Shown here: piece by piece, positions 34,796 through 44,400 of the stretch
How the letters are laid out: every line of letters begins with the position of its first letter
Position numbering within the stretch: position 1 is the first letter of the stretch
Translations under genes and position numbers: made by a program
Source of the DNA: Coturnix japonica
Lineage: Eukaryota > Chordata > Aves > Galliformes > Phasianidae
DNA: 64,000 bases
Direction of reading: 5' to 3'
Assembly: GCF_001577835.2 (NCBI RefSeq)
Contig: NC_029532.1
Coordinates: 4,612,512-4,676,511 of the forward strand
The notes under the pieces: model-generated
The model's input: the letters and a program-made list of their open reading frames with translations, nothing else
Database searches by the model: none
Told to the model about the DNA's origin: nothing

Positions 34796-34866
34796 TGAAC
34801 AGACAGATGAATGGGTGGGGGGTTGTATGGATACATGGATACATGGATGGACAGACAGATGGATGG
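34796..34866. repeat. GGAT/GACA microsatellite, left part
   Basis: Imperfect tetranucleotide repeat ending exactly where the CR1 begins. Its last 20 bases recur at 35048-35067. Confidence 0.85.
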
Positions 34867-35013
34867 ATCATGGAAGTCATTAAGGCTGGAAAAGCCCTCT
34901 GAGATCCCCAGGCCCAACCTCCACCCATCCCACCATGCCCACGGACACATCCCTCAGTGCCACATCTCCATGGCACTGGAACACCTCCAGGTATGGGGAC
35001 TCCCCCACCTCCT
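34867..35013 (-). mobile_element. CR1 LINE 3'-end fragment
   Basis: The reverse strand carries CR1 3' sequence. On the plus strand it reads atcatggaagtcattaaggc, then ggacacatccctcagtgcca, then ggaacacctccag and ctcccccacct. It is a 5'-truncated copy of about 147 bp inserted in a tetranucleotide repeat. Confidence 0.85.
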
Positions 35014-35019
35014 GTATCA

Positions 35020-35070
35020 GTGAGTGGATGAATGGACAGATGGATGAATGGACAGACAGATGGATGGGCT
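35020..35070. repeat. GGAT/GACA microsatellite, right part
   Basis: It continues the same imperfect repeat as the left part, on the other side of the CR1. Confidence 0.85.
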
Positions 35071-37859
35071 AGAAAAAGGAGGCAGGGCAGGACAGACAGC
35101 TGAGCCTCTCTGGCAAATGAGGCGGTTTCAGGTGATGCTAACAAGCCCATTAATGGGGTTTATCAAGGGAGGCTGCTGACTTTATCTGAGATGCTGCTTT
35201 TGGGTTGGGAGAGCCTAAGCTCCTGCTCGTTAATTAGAAAGGCTGAGAGGAGGTTTGTAGCGGTTGGCCTCACTTGTGAGCAGCCGTAATGTGATGAGCG
35301 ATTAGGGACTCTGAAGCTTCTCTACTGGTGTCATTAAGATACTGATGAGCTCAGGCAGGGAAAGGGCTTTTTTGGCTGTGCCTGGATGGGGCTGGTCCTG
35401 CACTGCTGGGCTCATCCAGGGCCATAAGATGGGTGAGTGTGTCCTGGGGCAGCTTGGTGGCACCCCATGTCCCCAGGTCAGGGCTGGTGTCCCTCAACAT
35501 ATGCAAGATAAGGTGAGCTCATGTGTGAGGGAGCTGGGATGTTCCTGCTTGCTGTGTAATGAGCAGGGTGAGGATCTGGGCATGGTTACCTCCAGAAAGG
35601 TACTTCCAGGCTGTTCCACAGCCAAACGCATGGTGAGGTGGAGGCAAAGCAGAACTGAGCGCTGTGCTTTGCCTCTGTCCTCCCTCATCTGCTGCCTTGG
35701 CAAAGCTGCCTGTGACACTGCAGCATCCTGGTTGGCATCGCTCGGGCTGTATTTACAGCCACGCTAATTAAATACTCTGCAATCAGTGCCATGCATGACC
35801 CCACTCTCTGAGTTGGGGCCGCTGTGTGCCATCACTGAGCAGGAACACGACTTCCACCGTCCTGGGGAACTCCTAACAGCGATTTACTCATCCCAGGCCT
35901 CCCATTTCTCTGGTTTTGTGACATTTTGCAAAGTTCAGGTTTACAAAATAAGCTGGCGCAGTGAATAAATGCTCCATAGCTATTTATGCTGTGCTGCTGG
36001 CAATGTCTTCACCGAGGATGGGATCCCAGCCTTGTGGGATGGGGCCACTGAACCATCCCCATGCCCAGGTCCCCATGCTGTGTTCCCACTGCTGTGTCCC
36101 CGTATCCCTGCCTTTGTGTGGGGCCGTGGGAGGGTTGGACCCCTGGCTCTCACACACCTCTCTGCTGCCCCGGTGCTGTGTTGTCAGCTCTGATCAGAAG
36201 CTGGATCACTCGGCCCTGTGCGCACTCTCTGGATTTAATTAACGGGGCCTTTCATCTCTCCCCTGAAGGAATCTGCTATCTTCTGTCTTCTTAATTAACG
36301 TTCATTAAGCAAATCAGAAGAACGTTTGCTCCTCACCGCCTCCACCACTCTTAACCCTTGCAAGGTGCCAGGTTGCTGTGGGGCAGTGATGTTGGGGCAG
36401 TGGCACTGGGGTAAATGCATGGTCCCCATGTCCCCACCATGCTCAAACCACAGCTCTGTGTGCAGAGATTGGACCCTGCTGCACTGGGAAGACTGGGACA
36501 AACCCAAGCTCTGATGGTTCCCTTGGATTCCCTTGTTCCAGCTCTTCCACATCCTGAAGAATGAGGGATTCCCATAATGAATTTTAGCTATTCTTGGCAA
36601 GGTGATGCTTGCCCATGGCAAGGTGACGTGAGAGCCCTCATGTGAAGCTGCTGCCCAGAGCTGGAAGGGAAGATGCCTCCAGCATCTCATTCTCAAAGAA
36701 AAGGGAGTGATTTGAGGCTGGATGCAGGAAATATTTGGATATATTTGGACATACATGGACTCAGGAAAGCAATATTTGGGTGACAGCCTTACAGACTGCC
36801 ATGGGTCTGCGTGCTCCTGCACACTGCTTGAATTCACACATCCCTGGAGCTGCCCCCAGCCCTGGCTGCACAGCATCACCTCTCCATCCCAAACCCCCCT
36901 GCAGGAGGGGATGAATGGGTGGGAAAATCATCTCCTGGGTGCATTCAGTGCCTGAGGGTCCCCTTGGAGGTGGCCAAACTGTTTGAGCAAGGCAGCAAAA
37001 CACCCAACAAGCCTCATACACACAAGATGTAGATCCCACCTTGAAACTGTCCCTAGAGACCCCTAGGGGTGAATACTGAGCTGGAAACCCCAAACCTTTG
37101 CCACTGGCTGTTGGCTCTCAGGCAGATGGAGCTCAGTTCTCGGCAGTGGGAAATTGGCCGTTCCCAGTGGAGCTGATCAGGCTGTCAGCACTGGGTCAAT
37201 ATATGGTAATGGAGCTTTGAAGCGGCGCTGCTGCGGGAGCTGCTGCTGAGGACCTCTGATTCACAGCTTCCCTCCGGTGCTTTCTCCCTGCACTGTGCAC
37301 AGAGGAGAATAAAATAAATAAGAAGAGAAGGGAAAGGAAGGGAGCTTAAATTATAGATGAGGGCTAAGTTTCCTGGGTTTCTGTGGCAGCGTAGTTTAGC
37401 GGAGCGTGGGGAGAAGTGGGGCTCCCCCATGCAACCAAATACTACAAAACCAACACTGCAGAGTGGGGCTGGCACAGACTGTGTGCAATGAGCATCCACT
37501 TCTGAAGGGCTTTGAGGGCCTTATGGGTGTCTGATTTCCCCACCCATGGGGACATATTTTGCTCAGGGGACTGGGCTGTCACCATGGCAGACACTGGGTT
37601 GGGACCCCCCCTGTGGGTGCTGGAGTGGAAGTTCATAGAATGGTGTCCCAGGCAGGTTGGTGAGAGTGGAGAGCAGTAGGTCAGTGAGGTGGGAGGAGAA
37701 AAGGGCACTGGAGTGGTGCTTCAGAGCCCTTCACACTCTCCCCTCACTTCTCAGGATGTGAGAAAAATTGGCAACCACTTTGAGGGAAAAATGCACAGGT
37801 GAGGGAATTGCTATGGGCTGAGTGATGGAGATACCCAAAGACTCAAACCCGCCCATCTC

Positions 37860-38132
37860 TAAAGCGATGGGGCTGGGATGGACCAGCTGGGGAGGTTGCA
37901 GCCCCCACCTGTGGGGCTCAGCGTGGCCTCGGGGGGAGCTCCAGCCCCACTACCGGCACCGCGCACGGAGCATTTGACGTTCCCAGCAGCATCCAGTAGA
38001 TGGACCTCGGAGCGAGAGGAGGTGCCGGGCTGGGGGCCTGTCCCATCCCATCGCATTGCATCGCATCCCAACCCATCCCACCGCTTCGTGCCAGCCGGAG
38101 GAAGCTCAGTGCGCAGCGAGACGCACCCCGCT
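37860..38132 (+). promoter_or_regulatory. LAMC3: LAMC3 promoter/5'UTR region
   Basis: GC-rich sequence just before the LAMC3 start, including a catcc/catcg pentamer run. The frame of the ATG is open upstream, so 5'UTR and coding sequence cannot be separated by stops. I place the start by the signal peptide. Confidence 0.5.
38043..38085. repeat. Degenerate pentamer repeat (catcc/catcg/cattg)n
   Basis: About eight imperfect 5-bp units lie 50-90 bp upstream of the LAMC3 start codon, probably in the 5'UTR. Confidence 0.8.
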
Positions 38133-38496
38133 ATGGCCCGGCTCAGTGCGCTGGTCCTGCTGGTTATATTGATGGTTACTGCGGGTTCGTCCCCCTGCTA
38201 CGACCCCCGGGGGCAGCCCCGCCGCTGTATGCCCGACTTCGAGAACGCCGCTTTCGGCCGCATCCCGCTGGTGACCAACACGTGCGGCTCCCCGCCCGAG
38301 GATTACTGCCTGCAGATGGGCGCACGCGATGCCAGCCAGCTGTGCCAGCGCTGCGATGCCTCCGACCCCCAGCTGCACCACAACGCCTCTTTCCTCACCG
38401 ACTTCCACAGCCAGGAGGAGAGCACCTGGTGGCAGAGCCAGTCCATGGCCTTTGGTATCCAGCATCCCAACTCGGTCAACATCACGCTCCACCTGG
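38133..38496 (+). CDS. LAMC3: LAMC3 exon 1 (signal peptide, LN start)
   Basis: It encodes the signal peptide, then [20 protein letters not shown] through [11 protein letters not shown]. It includes [19 protein letters not shown], typical of LN domains. The start is chosen because the hydrophobic leader follows at once. Earlier in-frame Mets would bury it. Confidence 0.95.
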
Positions 38497-41400
38497 GTAG
38501 GTGCAGGTGAGGGGAACACGGGGTGCTGGGTTCAAAGTGGGGTGCTCCATGCTCCAGTGCAGGTTGTGGGGTGCAAGGGGGGAGGTGCTTTTTGCTGAGA
38601 GCTCATTGCTAAGTGCATCTCCTGGTCTGCTGCAAGGAGAGGACAGCACTGCCCATGCATGTGCACTCTGTGCTCCCCAGTTCCTCTGTGCAAGGCTGGT
38701 GTGGGTTCATAGAGAAGGAGTTAAGCAGGAGCCCCGTGCCCATTCATCCCCACACAGCACTGAGGATGCCATGGATATTTTAGGGGACCATAGCCCTGTA
38801 AATGCCGTGCAGCTCTGTCAGGGTTCCCCAGCTGAGAGCCAACCCTCTGTTTTAAATACTGTGCTTGCAGGGTGTGTACAGCCTATGGGATCATGCCTAG
38901 CATGTTAAAAAGGATCTTTTTTCCTGCATTTTGCTGCCATCTAAACTATCTTGGCTATTGGCCAGCGCTATAAAACCTTGGTTCTTCTGCCATTGGTGTG
39001 CTGCAGGGGGGCAGTGAAGGGCTGTGGTACAGACAGGCAGTGGGTCGGTGTGTGCCCTGTGGGGTCACTGTGTTCCCAGCCCCCTGCAAGCAGGCAAATG
39101 TCTGCTCTGGGCTCTCCTGCACATGAGAAGTGATGCTGGAGCAGACCCATTCAAGGCTGTGATATGGCACAGAGCTCTCTTCATCTCTTTCTGAGCCAAC
39201 ACTTCTTTCTTCATGTGTACTTGGGTTCCTGGTTCTTATGTGCCCCATATATCTTGCTGCACTAAAAAGTGCCTAGCACATCGCTGTCTGACCTTTTCCA
39301 TCGCCTCTGGGCCCTGCTCTTAGCCCTGGTTGTGGGCAGTTTTTAGTGTTTTAATGCTTAAATGTGGGTTACAGAGGAAAAACTCAAATGTTGGTGCTGA
39401 ACCCAACCCTGCTCCCCCAGGACATGGCCCCAGATGAGTCCTTGCACCCATGCCTGTAGTGATGGGGAGCTTATTGAATAGGTTGTAGGATGAGCTGGAT
39501 GAATCCTGTGTTTACCTGTCTGCTGTTGACTGGCATTAATGAGATTATCCTCCCTTGAATCTCACTTCTCAACAAGTCTTCAGCTGTGCACTACAGTCTG
39601 TGGGACTCAGAGAGGATCACTAACCCTGAGCACTTGTCTTGGCATCAGGGAGGAGCCCAACATACCCATGTATTTGGAAAAGCAAAAGGCACCAGAGCTC
39701 CTTGGGGGAGCTGGGAGTCCTGGTCACCATCCCCTCCCATTGCCACCCACACCCCTGTCCCATGGTGTCCCCACCCCACAGTGTGCCAGCCCTGCAGCCT
39801 GCCAGGGAGACATCATGGGCTGCACTCTGGGTTTCTTTGGATGAAGTGGATGTAATTTGGCTGACAAAAGGGACTGTCTGGAAAAAACATTCATCGTTTG
39901 GGATAACCACAGTGTGCTTTCTCTGCCTGAGCTGCAGCCCCCACGTGGGCCCCCTGACCTCCTCCTTGCAGCAGAGTCCCCTGGGGCAGGGGCTATTTAT
40001 TGACACAGCTCCCAGCTCCAGCCCTCTCCTGACCCCTCTGCTTGGCCAAGGGTCCCCTGGGGCTGTGCTGTCTGGGAACGGGCGCCTGCAGGGCTGGGAC
40101 AAGGGCATCCCACCAGCATCGGTGCAGCCACGTCCCGTGGGCTTTGGGGAGAGGTAATCCTGGAGCAGCCCAGCCATGCTGTCACTGCATCTTCCCATCC
40201 ATGCTCACCTCAGGGCTGGTGGCCCAGTCTCCATGTCCCAGATGCTTTCCCCAGTACCGGTAGCCAGGCTGGGCTCAGCTCCCCCGCAGCAAAGTCGTGG
40301 CACATATGCGACAGTATTCATATGGGCCCAATTAAAGGCTTGTTTTCCTAGTCCCGGAATAACCCCTCAAACATTCCCAACTCATTATCTTTTCAAATAA
40401 AGCCAAAACCTCGCAGCTAATTGTTTTGCTCAGTCAGGAGCGGTGCTGTGATGGAGCAATCCGCTCTTTGAGCCGGTCCTTCATCTGTGGCAATTAGGAG
40501 GTTCTGATGTTCACTTTGGTGTAGTTTCCCTCCCTATTTTTTTTTAGCAGTTCTTTCAAGATATTTCAGAGCTGTGTTGGCCACCCCAGGGATCGATGTC
40601 CTCTGTTTGTCTTCAGCCCAACAAAGGCAGTAGCAAGGCCGGGTCTTGGCGTGCAGCTCCCTGGAAATGGGCTGCTCTTGACCCTCTCCCTGTTACGTGG
40701 GGGATGATGATAAGCACCAAGACCTGATTGTTCCCAGCTGCTGCTCAGCCCCTGGCTTTGCACCAGCTCCTGGCCCACACCACCCATTCACTGCCTTCAT
40801 GCAATGACCCAAAGGTTGTGGTCAAGTCAAGAACTGATTTGGGGCTGGGCAGGGTTAGGGGGGGTGGCATCCAGATATATAGATGGCAAATTCTGCCCAC
40901 CCTGGGGAAAATACCAGCAGCCACGTGGGATGTAGCACTGGGATGAATTTGGCCCTGCTACCGTTGGCCACTGTCCCAACTGGGATGGGAGAGGAAGACG
41001 TGATGGTGGCTGTGTCCCCAGGAAAGTCCTACGAGATCACCTATGTGCGCCTGAAGTTCCACACCAGCCGTCCTGAGAGCTTTGCCATTTACAAGCGCAG
41101 CCACGCCGACGGCCCCTGGGTGCCCTTCCAGTTCTACAGCGCGTCCTGTGAGAAGGTTGGATATTAGGAAATTCCTTCTCTGAAGGAGAGGTCAGGTATT
41201 GGTATGGGCTGCCCAGGGAGTGGTGGACTCACCTCCCACGGGGCTGTTCCAGAATGGTGGCGATGTGGCACAGGGATGTGGGCATGGTGGGATGGGTTGG
41301 GGTTGGGCTTGAGGATCTCAGAGGTCTTCTCCAACCTCAGTGATTCTATGGTTCTATGATTCTAAGACCTACGGGAAGCAGCAGAGGCAGTTCCTGCGTC

Positions 41401-44400
41401 CGGGGGAGAACGAGCACGTGGCCTTCTGCACCGACGAGTTCAGTGACATCTCCCCACTGAGTGGTGGCAACGTGGCTTTCTCCACCCTTGAGGGCCGTCC
41501 CAGTGCCTACAATTTTGATGGGAGTCCCACATTACAGGTGCCAGCGGGGTGGGAGAGGGGTGACAACGGGGAGTGGTGGAGTCACTGTCCCTGGAGGTGT
41601 CCCAGAACCATGGAGATGTGGCACTGAGGGATGCATCAGTGGGCACGTTGGGGTGGGTTGGGCTTGGGCTTGGGGATCTGAGAGGTCTTTTCTGACCTTA
41701 ATGACTCTATGATCCTATTAAAAACACCCATGCTGCCCTGCAGACAGGAAGGGAGTGGGAAGTGCCCTGGTTGGGGTTGGTACTGGTGGCCCAGGCCCTT
41801 CTCAGATCACCATGTCCCCTGCAGGAGTGGGTGACTGTCACTGACCTGCTCATCTCCCTGAACCGCCTCAATACCTTTGGGGATGACATCTTCAAGGACC
41901 CCAAGGTGCTGCAGTCATACTACTACGCCATCTCCGACTTCTCTGTTGGTGGCAGGTGAGGGCTGGGATGGGGCTGTGGGGAGGATCCTGAGACCATGAA
42001 TGGAGTTCGGGGCAGCTCAAGGGCTTGAAATGCATATTGAGGGGCAAACCACTCAGATGGGACACAAATGCTGCTGGAGGGGTTGACACAGCTGCAGCTA
42101 CAGTGGGGTTGGGAGCCAATGTGGGGTGGTGATGCTCTGGGGTAATGCTGTGCCCTTCTTCAAGCATGGAGGTGGGAAACCAGCCACAAGACATCACACT
42201 CCACCCCACTGAGAGCTGCCTGCCTCTGGGCACAAGGGCTGGGCATGCTCTGGGAGCCCCGTTTGTTGTCTGAGCCCCCTGGGCTGGAGCAGCTGGAGCT
42301 GCTTAGTGCTCTGCATGGGCCACCCTCAGTGTATGACCTCCCAGATGGGATTGCCTCGGGGACACGGCCACCCCAGCACAGCAGTGTGAGCACAATCCCC
42401 ATTCAGCAGCAGTCAGAGCAACTCGAGTTTCCTGCAGGTGTAAATGCAATGGTCATGCCAGCGAGTGTGCACTGGATGAGGTGGGTCGGCTGCAGTGTGT
42501 GTGTCAGCACAACACGGCTGGCACCGACTGCCAGCACTGCCAGCCCTTCTACCAGGACCGGCCTTGGGCACGCGGCACGGCTGAGGCTGCCAATGAATGT
42601 CTCCGTGAGTAGCACCTGCGTTGGGCGCGTGTTGGTGGTGAGGGGCACATCCAGCAACACTGCTCTGGTTGGGGAGAACCATAGGGTCCCCATCCACAGC
42701 ATCACCCTAAGGACCCTCATGGGACCCCACGGCACCAACCAGCCCTCCTGGTTCCCCATAGCTTGCAACTGCAGCGGTCGCTCGGAGGAATGCTTCTACG
42801 ATGCAGAGCTGTTCCGCCGCACCGGGCACGGGGGACACTGCAGGAACTGCCGCGACAACACGGCCGGGCCCCACTGCGAGCAGTGCCAGCAGAACCACTA
42901 CCGCTGGGAGCAGCAGGGCGCCTGCCAGCCCTGCCACTGCCACCCCGCAGGTGTGTGGGGTGTGGGTGGGAGGGCAGGGCTCACTCGCATGCTCCCCAGC
43001 CTTGGGTTGTGCCATTGGGCTGCTGCACCACTGCGTTTTGGCAAGCTCACCTATTGGGATTTGGGAAGAGGCTCACATGGGGTTGGGTTTGCCCTGCTTG
43101 GGGTGGGCTTCTTGCTGGGGCACAGTTCCTGGCTCTGGCCTTGAGCACAGGGTCCCCCCATCACCTGCCCATCTGTGGGCAGCTCAGGTTGGCTGTGTCC
43201 CTGCAGGTTCATTGCGGCTCCAGTGTGACAGCTCAGGGACCTGCAGCTGCAAAGCCAATGTGACAGGATGGAAGTGTGAGCGCTGCAAGGATGGCTATCA
43301 CAGCCTGAGTGAGGGTGGCTGCAGGTGAGGGTTGGCCTGGTTGTGGTGGGATACGGGATGGGACCAGGGCTCATCCTATACCCACATCTTGTCCTGGACA
43401 GACCCTGTGCCTGTGACCCTGCGGGCAGCGTGGGCACCTGTGACCCCAACACTGGGCACTGCACCTGCAAGGAGAGGGTGGAGGGGCACCTGTGCAACAG
43501 GTAAGCACTGCGGGATGAGGATGGGGCCGTGGCTCCTTTCCAGCCTGGGATCAGCCCCTGGAATGCCACTATGGTTCCCTGGCTCTACCCACCCTGTGCC
43601 ATGTGATCTTGGTTCATGCCCATACCAGATGCCAGCCTGGATGGTTCAACCTACAGCCCCACAACCCCACTGGCTGCACCAGCTGTTTTTGCTATGGCCA
43701 CTCTGCCGTCTGCATGGCAGCAGATGGATACGAGGTGACCCACATCCGCTCTGACTTCAGGGAAGGTATGGAATTCCTGGCCCTGGGTGAGGTGGAAGGT
43801 ATGGGCTTGGGCCAGGAAACCTGGGGGATTAGGAAAGGCTGGGGCTGAGCATCCTTCCTCTTTGGGGCTGGGTACCCTGCTCTGGGAGTCACTGGTGTTG
43901 ATGGTTGGGAGGGGGATTTATCTGCCTTTTCTCTATTTTGCTGTCAAATCACTGTTTTTGCCCCCAGCTCTACAAGGGGCAGGCTTTCCCTCAGGGCATC
44001 CCTCTGTATTCTGTCCATGGCTTAGGGAGCACTGCAGGGCTGGGCACACCAAGGACTGCCAGAGCACTAAAAAAAGGGTCAGAATGTTACAAACAAAAAG
44101 GATGGAAGGAAATTCTCCCCCTCATCCCCTCCTCTCCCCACCTGTGGCCAGGCTAGGGCAGGGCAGGAGGTGGGCTGAGGGATCTCCCCATTGGCATCCA
44201 GGGATGTGTGTGGATGTGAGATGCTCAGGGAAAGCATGCCATCTGCCGTGCAGCAGGGGCACAGAACGGGCACCCACTGTGGGTACAGACACATGTACCC
44301 ATGTGGGGTACCCATGTCCAGCTCTGTATTACCTGCATCCTGAAGTGTAGACAGAGCTGAATGCACACAGCCAGCATTTATCCTGCTGGCATTTAAACCC

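Larger units (their letters stand above)
29770..38132. other. FIBCD1-LAMC3 intergenic region (head to head)
   Basis: An 8.3 kb region between two divergent genes. It holds the FIBCD1 promoter, an 11-bp repeat array, a CA-rich minisatellite at about 32690-33046, microsatellites flanking a CR1 at 34796-35070, AT-rich blocks near 35130-35350 and 36230-36310, and the LAMC3 promoter. I see no protein-coding gene. Confidence 0.7.
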
